Below, piece after piece: positions 44,787 to 53,660 of a stretch of DNA of 64,000 nucleotides. The notes beneath the pieces are model-generated. The model made no database searches. It saw only the letters and a program-made list of their open reading frames with translations, and was not told the origin of the DNA. Each line of letters starts with the position of its first letter. Position 1 is the stretch's first letter. Made by a program: the position numbers and the translations under genes. The stretch is taken from the NCBI GenBank assembly GCA_014762625.1, contig JABURQ010000051.1, positions 22,296 to 86,295 on the forward strand, given 5' to 3'. This DNA comes from Planctomycetaceae bacterium (lineage in GTDB: Bacteria > Planctomycetota > Planctomycetia > Planctomycetales > Planctomycetaceae).

Positions 44787-45782
44787 ATGCTGTTAAAAAT
44801 TCGGGAAAACCTGATTGATGAAGCGGTTTCGGCACTCCTGCTACGCAACATTTTTCGTTATCGGAATCACCCTCCAGCCTATTTGGCACCAACCAACCTC
44901 CCTCCTGCTTGTTTCTCGGGATGCCGAGAGGAATTTTATGCCACCAACCGGCAGTTGAATTCAGAGGATCTGCGGCAAGGTCAGCGGAATGTGTCCGCAG
45001 ATTGGGAACGCCGGGAGTTCTCGTTCGAGAGTGAAGTTCGAACCCCGTTTGCAGAATCGAACCGCGTGCTGTGTACTCATTGGTCGAAACCGGGCCACAG
45101 GAATAAGCGCATCATTCTGGGAATGGACGGCATCGTGCAATTCCGGGATACATGGTTCCAAACGTTAGCGGAACAGGTGCTGGACGCAGGGTGGGATGTG
45201 GTCATGATGGACGCCCCTTTCAATCACCGTCGAACCCCTGCCGGATATCGACCGGGACAATTGATTTTGAGGGGGAACTTTTATCACTTCCTGAATGTCG
45301 GACGACAATCGATTTTGGATCTCAAATCACTCGCTGAGTTCTACCAGAGACAAGGAATGGAGCTCGCACTGGTGGGGGTCAGTTTGGGCGGCTGGGCGGT
45401 GACGACAGTTTCGCAACTACTCAATCACATCCAATTTCTCCACGCCGTCACACCTCCGCTGGAAATGAGTTGGATGTTGCGAGAGGGAGGCGCCATTGTG
45501 CGTGCGGCGTGGTCCGGCCTCTCTCAAGACTCACTCGACTGGGAGCAGATGCAATTTCAAATGCGTCCTCTCTCTCCTTACCACTATCCGCTCACAGTCA
45601 AACCACAGCAGGTATGCTTTCACACAGCTCGATATGACCGGTTCGTGTCGACCGAACGTATCGTGGAATACGCAGACAGAGTTGGGGCTGGAAGTCAGGA
45701 ATGGCCGCGCGGGCATATCAAGGCGACTTGCCGGAGAGACATTGCCGTCGAAATCGGTAGGCAAATACGCGATCGCTCTTAA
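44787..45782 (+). CDS. Alpha/beta hydrolase
   Basis: A 331-residue protein. The nucleophile elbow is G-V-S-L-G-G (Ser of G-x-S-x-G); a late H in W-P-R-G-H-I may be the catalytic His, and the D of A-R-Y-D-R the acid. Resembles the ABHD18/DUF2048-like group, but this assignment is loose. No signal peptide. Substrate unknown; the neighbouring acyltransferase could suggest lipid turnover. Its final four bases overlap the convergent WD40 gene. Confidence 0.78.
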   Translation: MLLKIRENLIDEAVSALLLRNIFRYRNHPPAYLAPTNLPPACFSGCREEFYATNRQLNSEDLRQGQRNVSADWERREFSFESEVRTPFAESNRVLCTHWSKPGHRNKRIILGMDGIVQFRDTWFQTLAEQVLDAGWDVVMMDAPFNHRRTPAGYRPGQLILRGNFYHFLNVGRQSILDLKSLAEFYQRQGMELALVGVSLGGWAVTTVSQLLNHIQFLHAVTPPLEMSWMLREGGAIVRAAWSGLSQDSLDWEQMQFQMRPLSPYHYPLTVKPQQVCFHTARYDRFVSTERIVEYADRVGAGSQEWPRGHIKATCRRDIAVEIGRQIRDRS

Positions 45783-47011
45783 AACTGGAGCGCGTCGGTC
45801 TCAACGGTTCCAATCAAGGCACGTCCCGGCACGGTCCAGATACGGATCAGGCCGTCACTGGAAGCCGAGTAAAGCAGTTTGCCATCCAGCGAAAATCTGG
45901 CTCCGGTACCGGTTCCCATCGAACTGTCTTCGAGACTGGCGAGTTCTTCTCCTGTCTCGACATCCCGGAAGTGCAAAGTCTGGACTTCCGACTGGCAGAC
46001 AAAAAAAGATTCATCGGGAGAGAACCTCAAACTGCGTGCACAAGGAAGCACACCTCGAAACTCCCATTTCAACTCCCGGCTTTCAAGATCCCAGCAACGA
46101 ACGTGATTGTCAAAAGAGGCAGCGATCAGAACTTTTCCATCATTCGTCAGGATCATCTCTCTCGCAGCGGGCTGATCGATCCTCCAGTCCATTTGCCGTT
46201 GATTTCCGCGACCTTTTTCCGACGAGGAAAATTCGTCATTGAGAGTCAACTGCCAACGTTCGAGTCCGGATTCAAAACTGACGAAAAGACCCATTTGAGA
46301 GTCAAAAATAAGGGAAGAAGGATTCTGCCGCTTACGCCGAAAAACCGTTGCGGTTGTATTCTTCACAACATCCCAGACGATGACCGTACCGTTTTCAAGG
46401 CCTCCCGCAACGAATCTCCCATCCGGGCTAAACGCCATACATTCGGGGACTCCGCCCGAGTTGGCCAAAACAGTCTGTTCGGAACCGGGACGATTCAAAT
46501 CGTCGAGTATAATTTGTCCGTCGTCCAGAGCGGACACCAACTTGTTTTCAATCGGCGAGAGAAGCATCAACTCGCATCGCCCGCCGGGATCGATCTCCCC
46601 TGAAGGGCTTCCATCCTGGGTGTCGTTAACCAGATTTTGTCTGTTCACAATCCCATGATGATTTCGATAAATCAACACGTCGCCGAAGGGGGAAATTGCC
46701 AGATCGAAAATCGGGCTTCGCAGGCTCTCCAGATTGACTTCCTGCAGTTCATTCTGGTCTTCCCGGAACGAGAAATCCAAACGAGCAGCCGAAATTTCTT
46801 TCCAGAAAAACAGCACCCCACCCATCAAGATAGCGACCATCAAAATGACTGCGGACGGGGAGTGTTTGACAGCGGACCTGGAAGGGGAACTAATCTGGTA
46901 GTTCGAGCCCCTTTCGGGCGTGAAAGCCATAAATTCATCAGTTTTCATCAGGAGGGCATGCCTTAGGGAGGGTTGAGGCGGTAGGAGGCCCGTGCAGCTA
47001 GGTCTTTCCAT
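45779..47011 (-). CDS. Membrane-anchored WD40-repeat protein
   Basis: About 410 residues: a cytoplasmic N-terminus, one transmembrane helix (V-I-L-M-V-A-I-L-M-G-G-V-L-F-F), then a beta-propeller with WD-like repeats, such as M-A-F-S-P-D-G-R-F-V-A-G-G and G-T-V-I-V-W-D, H-V-R-C-W-D, and the last G-L-I-R-I-W-T. Typical role is a protein-interaction scaffold. The start at 47011 was chosen because GAGGG stands six bases upstream; ATG codons at 46948 and 46930 are alternatives. It follows uppP by 73 bases. Confidence 0.75.
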   Translation of the reverse strand: MERPSCTGLLPPQPSLRHALLMKTDEFMAFTPERGSNYQISSPSRSAVKHSPSAVILMVAILMGGVLFFWKEISAARLDFSFREDQNELQEVNLESLRSPIFDLAISPFGDVLIYRNHHGIVNRQNLVNDTQDGSPSGEIDPGGRCELMLLSPIENKLVSALDDGQIILDDLNRPGSEQTVLANSGGVPECMAFSPDGRFVAGGLENGTVIVWDVVKNTTATVFRRKRQNPSSLIFDSQMGLFVSFESGLERWQLTLNDEFSSSEKGRGNQRQMDWRIDQPAAREMILTNDGKVLIAASFDNHVRCWDLESRELKWEFRGVLPCARSLRFSPDESFFVCQSEVQTLHFRDVETGEELASLEDSSMGTGTGARFSLDGKLLYSASSDGLIRIWTVPGRALIGTVETDALQF

Positions 47012-47084
47012 TATAACCCTCGATAGACCTGGGGGGATCGTCGTAGATTGAAAAAAAGAAAATTTTTCGTTCTTCAGCCAGACA

Positions 47085-47867
47085 TCAGCCAGCGGAAAGG
47101 AAGAACTGGCAGAGAACCACAACCCCCAGAATCAGACACCAAACCCCAAATATTCGGAGACGCCCCTTCTGTAAAATGGTCAACAGCCCTTTGAGGGATA
47201 CCCACCCCACAACGGCGGAGATCAATGCTCCGACGACCAGCATCGACACAGAAGTTTGGAGAGCTTTCTCCGAAGAGAGTGAAGACGCAAGCTCCAAAAC
47301 CGCCGCCCCCGACAAAGCGGGAATCGCCAGCAAGAACGAAAAGGTCGCTGCCTCAGCACGATTCAAACCAGCCGCCAATCCGGCGGCGATCGTCGAACCG
47401 CTTCTGGAAATCCCCGGTAACACGGCCGCGGCTTGAGCACACCCAATCCCAAAGGCCTGCTTCCAGGAAAGCTGATCTGAGCGAAGTTCTCCGGCAATCG
47501 ATCGATCGGTCCAAAATAGCAAGATTGCCGTCACCGGTAGACAAACCCCGGCGATCAACGGAGATTCCAATAATCCCTCAAACAGAAGTTTCACGCCGAG
47601 TCCAAAAATGACGGCGGGAATCGTCCCCAGAACAACCAATCCCAAGAGTCGAACATCCTGAAATAACATCCGAAAAATGCGTTGTCGATAAACCAATAGA
47701 ATCGCCAGTAATGTGCCGGCATGCAGAATAATATTGATATCACTCAGGTCCGATTTAATATCGAGCCAGTGCTCCAGTACGACCAGGTGACCGGACGAAC
47801 TGATCGGCAAGAATTCCGCAATTCCCTGGACGACGGAGAGTAAAATCAATTCCCACCATTCAACCAT
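47085..47867 (-). CDS. uppP: Undecaprenyl-diphosphatase UppP (BacA)
   Basis: A 260-residue, multi-pass membrane enzyme that dephosphorylates undecaprenyl diphosphate to regenerate the lipid carrier for peptidoglycan and O-antigen precursors. Both signature regions are present: G-I-A-E-F-L-P-I-S-S-S-G-H-L at about 15-28, and P-G-I-S-R-S-G-S-T near 160. ATG 47867 gives the canonical M-V-E-W-W start. It lies 18 bases after the SLC13 transporter gene in the same operon. Confidence 0.96.
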   Translation of the reverse strand: MVEWWELILLSVVQGIAEFLPISSSGHLVVLEHWLDIKSDLSDINIILHAGTLLAILLVYRQRIFRMLFQDVRLLGLVVLGTIPAVIFGLGVKLLFEGLLESPLIAGVCLPVTAILLFWTDRSIAGELRSDQLSWKQAFGIGCAQAAAVLPGISRSGSTIAAGLAAGLNRAEAATFSFLLAIPALSGAAVLELASSLSSEKALQTSVSMLVVGALISAVVGWVSLKGLLTILQKGRLRIFGVWCLILGVVVLCQFFLSAG

Positions 47868-47885
47868 TTGGGGATGTCCTTACAT

Positions 47886-49700
47886 CTAAGGTTGAAATGG
47901 CCAGATCAATGGAATGATCAACAGACTGATACCAAACACAATGAGACTTAAGGGCCCTCCGAGTCGGAGGTAGTCGGAGGATTTATATCCCCCCGGCCCG
48001 AACACCATCAGATTCGTTTGATAACCGACGGGAGTCGCGAAACTAGCGGCTGCCGCGATCGTCAAACCGACGAGCAAGGGCATCGGATCAATCGCTAACT
48101 GTTCGGCTGTGGAAAACACAATCGGCAGCATCAGAACTGCCGCCGCTTTGGCAGTGATTAAGTTTGTCAGAACCATCACCGTTCCATAGAGCACTGCTAA
48201 AATCAGATAGGGATTCTCGCCTGCGAAACCAATAATCCCTTCCGCCAACAGGATATCTGTTCGGCTGGCGGACATGGCATTCCCAATTCCCAACCCGGCA
48301 CCAATCACCAGCAAGACTCCCCAATCAATCGAGCGACGGGCTTCGATCCCCTTGCAACACCCTGAGAGGACCATCATCATCGCCGCGAGGAGGGAGGCTT
48401 TCAGCATATCCAGCAATCCGACCGCCACAACAATCACCATCGCCAACAAGACAAGTTGGGAAAACCACGCCAGTTCGTGACGAGGCGGCGTGTAGCCTTC
48501 CACGCGGCTGACCAGAAAAAAGTCTCGTGAATTTCGATGCACGTCGATAAATGATTCGTGCGATTCGAGTAACAGCGTATCGCCCGGCTCCAGTTGAATG
48601 TCTCCAATTTTCATATTCAATCGCTCGCCGTTTCGCGCCACGGCAATCACCGCGGCGTTATATCGCGAGCGGAATCGAGACTCTCGAATCGTCTGTTTTT
48701 GGTAGGGGAAACTGTCAGAGACAACCGCTTCCACCAGAACCCGGTCGCTTCGCGGACTATTTAATTTGAACACCTGATTCGTCGCGGGTGAGAGTCCGGC
48801 GATTTTCTGTAAATCAACAATCGACTCCACAATTCCCACGAAAATCAACCGGTCTCCCGCCTCCAGTCTCGCGTCGGAACTCACCGCCGGAAGAATGTGC
48901 CCATCCCGATCGATCTCCATCAGATAAAGTGATGGCAGATGGCGAAGGCCAGCTTCTTCGATGGTTTTCCCCACAATGCCGGGATGTTCCTCGACAATCA
49001 TCTCCACGGTGTATTCACGCGGGTCAGACAAGGGACTAATCGCCGGTCGCCGATCGGGCAAAAACTTCTTTGAAAAGACGAGCAGGTAGACGATTCCCAC
49101 CAGGGCACACGGAATCCCGACCCAGGCCAACTCAAACATGGAGAAACCGGGTAAATGTCTTTCGACTAACTGTCCCTCCACCTCGATCGTCTGGACGTGT
49201 TCTCGAATTTCACCATCGATCACCAGTGTGGTACTGGTCCCGATCAGGGTACACAAGCCCCCCAGGATGGTGGCGTAACTCAAAGGCATAAATAAATGCG
49301 AGACCGACAATCGATGCTTTTTGGCCCAGTCCGCAATGACCGGCACCATCATCGCCACGACAGGCGTGTTGTTGAGAAATGCACTTAACACGGCCACCGG
49401 CCAGAGAACTCGCGATTGTCCTTTGCGAAGAGTTTGAGGCTCTCCCAAGAGCTTCGTACCGACGAAATTCATCCCGCCGGTCTGTTTCAAACCTTCAGCA
49501 ACAACAAACAGCACCCCCACGGTCACCAGACCGGGATTCGCAAATCCCTCCAGCGCTTCCGAAGTCGGAACCACACCGGTCACGAGTAAGACGGTCAAGC
49601 CTCCCAACAACAGCAGATCCGCAGGGACACTCAAAAAAGTCAGCGCAATCGTGATCGCAATCAACACAATCAGTGTGATCTGGTTGGCGACTGTGATCAT
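47886..49700 (-). CDS. SLC13/DASS-family permease with two TrkA-C domains
   Basis: A 604-residue membrane protein. About five to six N-terminal transmembrane segments, two cytoplasmic TrkA-C regulatory domains at about 210-390 (G-D-R-L-I-F-V-G and G-D-T-L-L-L-E-S motifs), then further transmembrane segments. The N-terminal F-L-N-N-T-P-V-V-A and C-terminal T-N-L-I-T-A-K-A-A are the two SLC13 substrate loops. This architecture is shared with bacterial and algal sulfate transporters (SLT/SAC1 type), so sulfate uptake is the best guess. The neighbouring CysQ-like gene, 24 bases away, supports that guess. Confidence 0.86.
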   Translation of the reverse strand: MITVANQITLIVLIAITIALTFLSVPADLLLLGGLTVLLVTGVVPTSEALEGFANPGLVTVGVLFVVAEGLKQTGGMNFVGTKLLGEPQTLRKGQSRVLWPVAVLSAFLNNTPVVAMMVPVIADWAKKHRLSVSHLFMPLSYATILGGLCTLIGTSTTLVIDGEIREHVQTIEVEGQLVERHLPGFSMFELAWVGIPCALVGIVYLLVFSKKFLPDRRPAISPLSDPREYTVEMIVEEHPGIVGKTIEEAGLRHLPSLYLMEIDRDGHILPAVSSDARLEAGDRLIFVGIVESIVDLQKIAGLSPATNQVFKLNSPRSDRVLVEAVVSDSFPYQKQTIRESRFRSRYNAAVIAVARNGERLNMKIGDIQLEPGDTLLLESHESFIDVHRNSRDFFLVSRVEGYTPPRHELAWFSQLVLLAMVIVVAVGLLDMLKASLLAAMMMVLSGCCKGIEARRSIDWGVLLVIGAGLGIGNAMSASRTDILLAEGIIGFAGENPYLILAVLYGTVMVLTNLITAKAAAVLMLPIVFSTAEQLAIDPMPLLVGLTIAAAASFATPVGYQTNLMVFGPGGYKSSDYLRLGGPLSLIVFGISLLIIPLIWPFQP

Positions 49701-49724
49701 GGGAAGATCCCGAAGAAATCAACG

Positions 49725-50726
49725 TCAATCATATTTGTCTTGAATTCCGAGAGCTTCCATCTCGGCTAAGATCTTCTCATGCAACGGACCATTCGTCGCC
49801 ACCACACCACGGTTTTCGAGCAATTGGCTCCCCTGCGTGAAATCGAGTTTCCGTCCGAAAGCATCCGTCACGATTCCCCCTGCTTCCGTGACGCACAACA
49901 CCCCTCCTCCATGATCCCAGATTTTCTCTCGATAACCGGGACGAGTCGGGAGACGCAGATAGATTTCCGCCTCGCCTCGGGAAACAACCGCGTATTTCGC
50001 CTGACTATCCAGACGCCTCGGTTCGCCTCCAATGCCGACCGCTTCCGCCAACCGTGCGGAATCACTGTGCGAACTGTGTCCCGACTCCACTGATTCACAC
50101 ATCCTCATCCGGCCAGCATCGTTTTCCTGACTCACCTTCACCGGAACGGGTTCGGCGGACGGATCATCGATGGGGAGTTGATAGGTGCCCTGTCCGCGAA
50201 TCGCATAGAAAATTGTTCCGCGGGAATTCCCGCTGTGATCGAAAGGTAAATTCGGGCAGCCAAGCAAACCGACTTCCAACTCTCCTTCGAGACACAACGC
50301 TAACGCGACCGCGTATTGATCACCCCGTAAAAAGCCTTTGGTTCCATCGATCGGGTCGATCGTCCAAAAACGGTCCGCATACTCGTGAGCATTTCCGCAG
50401 TCGATCGATTCGTAAATGGTATCAGCGTCAGTCGAGTGTCCCGAGTTTTCGAGCGACTTTTGCACCTGCTTCAGATAGTTGTCCCCCTCCGCGCCACGCA
50501 ACTCCGCCGCATCCTCTTCACCGATAATCGGGTCATCCGGAAACGCATCCTTCAATGCTCGGCAGACGACTGCCTGGCTGGCAAAATCGGCGATCGTGAC
50601 GGGAGAACGGTCATCTTTCGAGATCGCTTCGCCGTCGATTCCTGACTGGACGCCACGGCAAACGATCGAAGCGCGACGAACTCCATCCAGGGCCACTTCC
50701 AACTCACGCTGAAACTCATGATTCAT
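49725..50726 (-). CDS. cysQ: 3'(2'),5'-bisphosphate nucleotidase, CysQ/HAL2-like
   Basis: A 333-residue inositol-monophosphatase-superfamily enzyme. Metal-site motifs: I-I-G-E-E-D and D-P-I-D-G-T-K-G-F; a W-D-H-G-G-G motif completes the site. The K-G-F ending of the second motif is typical of the PAP phosphatase branch. It should remove the 3' phosphate of PAP, the by-product of sulfate assimilation and sulfation. The start at 50726 gives the family N-terminus; the longer frame adds 16 residues. In the minus-strand run between lpxB and the SLC13 gene. Confidence 0.88.
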   Translation of the reverse strand: MNHEFQRELEVALDGVRRASIVCRGVQSGIDGEAISKDDRSPVTIADFASQAVVCRALKDAFPDDPIIGEEDAAELRGAEGDNYLKQVQKSLENSGHSTDADTIYESIDCGNAHEYADRFWTIDPIDGTKGFLRGDQYAVALALCLEGELEVGLLGCPNLPFDHSGNSRGTIFYAIRGQGTYQLPIDDPSAEPVPVKVSQENDAGRMRMCESVESGHSSHSDSARLAEAVGIGGEPRRLDSQAKYAVVSRGEAEIYLRLPTRPGYREKIWDHGGGVLCVTEAGGIVTDAFGRKLDFTQGSQLLENRGVVATNGPLHEKILAEMEALGIQDKYD

Positions 50727-50797
50727 AGGGAAACTCAAATAGTTCTGATGGAGGAAAAATGTATTCCCAATCACATCTGTGAGATGACAGACCTCCG

Positions 50798-51964
50798 TTA
50801 TGCCGCTTTTTGCTGGGATTTGGAAGGGAGCGTCCTGAGAATTGCGTCAGATGTCTTCTTGATGGCTCCAAATTGGACGGTTTGATATTTCAGTCGTTCG
50901 ATTTCCTCTTTTTTGGCAGCCAGTCGATCGGGATCGGAAAGCCATTCATCAACTACCCGCACCATCCCCTTCAAATCGCGCCGCAATCGACCGGTATGGT
51001 AGAACTCGGGATAAATCTCACGATTCGCGAACAAGTTGGGCAATGTGATGTAATCGATTTTCCGTAACAGATGGGCGAACGACCACAGCAGAAGCCCGCA
51101 ATTGTATTGCACAATCGCCGGTTTGGCTCGTGCTAATAATTCGAGACTGACCGACCCCGACACCATTGCGCAACAATCCGAGATTTCAATGATTTCCGAA
51201 GTTTTGTGGAGGTGGAACTCGATCGGTAATTGCTGACCGAATTTCTGGGCCTGCCGTTCGCACCAGATTTTCTGGCTCTCTTTGTAGTTCGCCACCAGAA
51301 ACTTGACTTCGGGATGTTTCCGGTGCAGGCGTCGCATCAGTTCCAACTGATCGGGGAAGTTTCGTTGCACTTCACTATTACGGCTTCCCGGTAACACTCC
51401 CACGATCCGATCCGCGTCCCGATGCTGCTCCAGGCAAAATGACTCATCAAGCACTTTGGCGGCAACCTCATCAAAAAACGGATGTCCCACGTACTCAACC
51501 TCGATGCCGTGATTCGCATACCAGTCCGGCTCGAAGGGAAGTCCACAAAGCACGTGATCGATATACTTCCGCACTCGTTCGACGCGCCACGTCGCCCAGG
51601 CCCAGATTTGAGGTGGAGAAAAATAATAGACGGGAATTCCGGCAGCTTTGGCTCGCTTCGCGATTGCCCAGTTGAATCCGGGGAAATCGACCAGAATCAC
51701 GGCATCCGGTTTGTGAGTTTGAAAATACTCCTCTGCTTGTGCCGCTAACTTGAAAAACTTTCGCAATAGCGGCAAAACAGCCATCACACCCATCACCGCC
51801 ATATCGGTCAGTTGGAAATGCAATTCGCAACCCGCTTCGCGCATTTCGGGACCACCGAACCCGGTGAATTGGATGTCCGGGCGGCGCTGCTTCAATTCAT
51901 GAATCAGGTGAGCCGCGTGTTGATCCCCGGAGGGCTCTCCCACTGAGAAAAAGATTTCGGTCAT
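50798..51964 (-). CDS. lpxB: Lipid-A-disaccharide synthase
   Basis: A 388-residue GT19 glycosyltransferase that joins UDP-diacylglucosamine and lipid X to form the lipid A disaccharide. Family features: I-F-F-S-V-G-E-P-S-G-D at the N-terminus, D-F-P-G-F-N-W near residue 90, the L-P-G-S-R block, and S-G-S-V-S-L-E with the catalytic region. The start at 51964 was chosen because the canonical N-terminus begins there. It shows the organism makes lipid A. lptB-like gene 57 bases upstream. Confidence 0.96.
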   Translation of the reverse strand: MTEIFFSVGEPSGDQHAAHLIHELKQRRPDIQFTGFGGPEMREAGCELHFQLTDMAVMGVMAVLPLLRKFFKLAAQAEEYFQTHKPDAVILVDFPGFNWAIAKRAKAAGIPVYYFSPPQIWAWATWRVERVRKYIDHVLCGLPFEPDWYANHGIEVEYVGHPFFDEVAAKVLDESFCLEQHRDADRIVGVLPGSRNSEVQRNFPDQLELMRRLHRKHPEVKFLVANYKESQKIWCERQAQKFGQQLPIEFHLHKTSEIIEISDCCAMVSGSVSLELLARAKPAIVQYNCGLLLWSFAHLLRKIDYITLPNLFANREIYPEFYHTGRLRRDLKGMVRVVDEWLSDPDRLAAKKEEIERLKYQTVQFGAIKKTSDAILRTLPSKSQQKAA

Positions 51965-52021
51965 GATATCGATTTCTGAAGTCAGTCGATGAGAAACAAA
52001 AGTTGGAAATGCCATTTTCCG

Positions 52022-52870
52022 TCAAGAGGCAACCGCTTGAGGCAATTCGTCGTCTCCGTCGTTTTCAGCATCCCGTTGTGCTTGATACTCCGCTTCCAAT
52101 CCGGGCCGGAAACTTTGTTTGCCCTCGATAATGGAATTCGCATCAAACCGTTTACCGAAGTACAACTCGCGAGCTTCGGGATGGCTGAGTACCGTTTCGG
52201 CGTCGCCGTCCACAATCACTTTGCCGGCACAAATGATATAGCTGCGATCCGTGATCGTGAGTGTTTCCCGTTCGCGGTGATCTGTTAACAGAATGGAGAT
52301 GCCCGCCTGGCGAAGTTCTTCCACGATGTCCTGAATACTGTGAATGGTGACCGGATCGATCCCGGTGAACGGTTCATCCAGCAGAATGATTCGCGGATCG
52401 CTCGCCAGACAGCGAGCAATTTCAAGACGTCGGCGTTCTCCCCCGGACAACGTGGAAGCAATTTGTTTTCGTTTATCGGTGAGTCCAAATTGTTCCAGCA
52501 GTTCGTCGACGCGATCCCACGCTTCGCCACTCCTCCAGTGCAGAAACTCCAGGATGGCCAGGATATTGCGCTCCACCGAAAGTTTGACAAAGATACTGCT
52601 GTCCTGCGGCAGATAACCTAACCCCATCCGAGCTCTCTGATACATGGGGAGATGGGTCACTTCTTCGCCGTTGAGGAAAATCTGTCCCTCAGTCGGCGAG
52701 GTCAGGCCGCAGGCCATTCGGAACGAAGTACTTTTCCCGGCACCGTTCGGTCCCAGCAAGCCGACGATTTCTCCGGCGTAGACCTTGAATCCGACCCCGG
52801 AGACCGCCCGTTTTCCGGGATAGTCCTTGATCATATCCCGGCATTCGAGCAATGGAGTATCGTTGGTCAT
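52022..52870 (-). CDS. lptB: LPS export ABC transporter ATP-binding protein (LptB-like)
   Basis: A 282-residue ATPase. Walker A G-P-N-G-A-G-K-S-T at about 40-48, ABC signature L-S-G-G-E-R-R-R-L-E, Walker B with L-L-D-E-P-F-T-G-I-D, and the H-loop in L-T-D-H-R. Closest in motif pattern to LptB, which powers extraction of LPS from the inner membrane; it is longer by about 40 residues at the C-terminus. Adjacency to lpxB supports this role. ATG 52870 is preferred to GTG 52879 because AGGTG is well spaced. It is probably the first gene of the minus-strand operon. Confidence 0.88.
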   Translation of the reverse strand: MTNDTPLLECRDMIKDYPGKRAVSGVGFKVYAGEIVGLLGPNGAGKSTSFRMACGLTSPTEGQIFLNGEEVTHLPMYQRARMGLGYLPQDSSIFVKLSVERNILAILEFLHWRSGEAWDRVDELLEQFGLTDKRKQIASTLSGGERRRLEIARCLASDPRIILLDEPFTGIDPVTIHSIQDIVEELRQAGISILLTDHRERETLTITDRSYIICAGKVIVDGDAETVLSHPEARELYFGKRFDANSIIEGKQSFRPGLEAEYQAQRDAENDGDDELPQAVAS

Positions 52871-53153
52871 CCTTGACACCTGAGTCCTACAAACGAGAGC
52901 AATTATTCCGAAGTCATTTTATACTCATGGTTTCCGTCCGGATTTTAGTACAGAATAAAAATTCCCACCACCCCGAATTGGGCAAGCAGACACACAGAAA
53001 AACCCTCAAAAAGCCCTGAATTGGTCGAAGAAGGCGATTTCCTCGGAAATCGGAACTTTTCTCTCCCACCCAATCAGTTGCAACTCTTCCGCCGATGCCG
53101 CAAGCTGCCGACATCGGTTGCTCGTACATTTTTTGAAAAGTCGCTTTGCAAAC

Positions 53154-53630
53154 ATGGACATGACATTCATCAGCGGCGGACAAACTGGTATCGATCGAGG
53201 GATGCTGGACGCCTGCCTCGATCTCGACTTTCCGTGTGGAGGGTGGTGTCCGGAAGAACGTCTGGCCGAAGATGGCCCCATCGATCCCAAATATCCCCTC
53301 GAAGTATTACCGGGAGCGGGATATCCGGAACGAACCCGTGAGAACGTGATCGACTCCGATGGCACGATTATCCTCTATCGGCAGGAACTGACCGGAGGAA
53401 CCAGGAGCTCGCAGAAGCTCGCACGCTCTCGTCGCAAGCCTTATTTGTTAATTGACCTGGAATCAACCGAAATCGACGAGGCGGTCGAACGAGCGAGCGA
53501 CCTGATCTTTGGTGAAGGTCTGTGGAGAATCAACTTTTCCGGTCCTCGCGCTTCAGAGTGGCCCGAGGCTCACGCTCTCGCTTATCAGTTCACGACGGAA
53601 CTGATTCATCATGTGCGAGGAGAAGATTAA
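53154..53630 (+). CDS. Putative molybdenum-cofactor carrier-like protein (SLOG/YpsA-like Rossmann fold)
   Basis: A 158-residue soluble protein. I-S-G-G-Q-T-G-I-D-R-G near the start is the nucleotide- or cofactor-binding loop of the putative molybdenum-carrier family, followed by G-W-C-P-E-E-R and G-T-I-I-L-Y. Members have a Rossmann-like fold related to lysine-decarboxylase/DprA-type SLOG domains; biochemical role is poorly known. ATG 53154 or 53160 may be used. It converges with the membrane protein at 53661. Confidence 0.8.
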   Translation: MDMTFISGGQTGIDRGMLDACLDLDFPCGGWCPEERLAEDGPIDPKYPLEVLPGAGYPERTRENVIDSDGTIILYRQELTGGTRSSQKLARSRRKPYLLIDLESTEIDEAVERASDLIFGEGLWRINFSGPRASEWPEAHALAYQFTTELIHHVRGED

Positions 53631-53659
53631 AAAAAGCCAGGAGGTAAATATCCTGTGGC
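53629..53659 (-). terminator. Rho-independent terminator of the membrane protein gene
   Basis: GCCAGGA (53636-53642) pairs with TCC-TG-TGGC (53651-53659) with a two-base bulge. On the minus strand the hairpin is followed by seven T (53635-53629) and lies directly after the stop codon at 53661-53663. Confidence 0.65.
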
Positions 53660-53660
53660 G

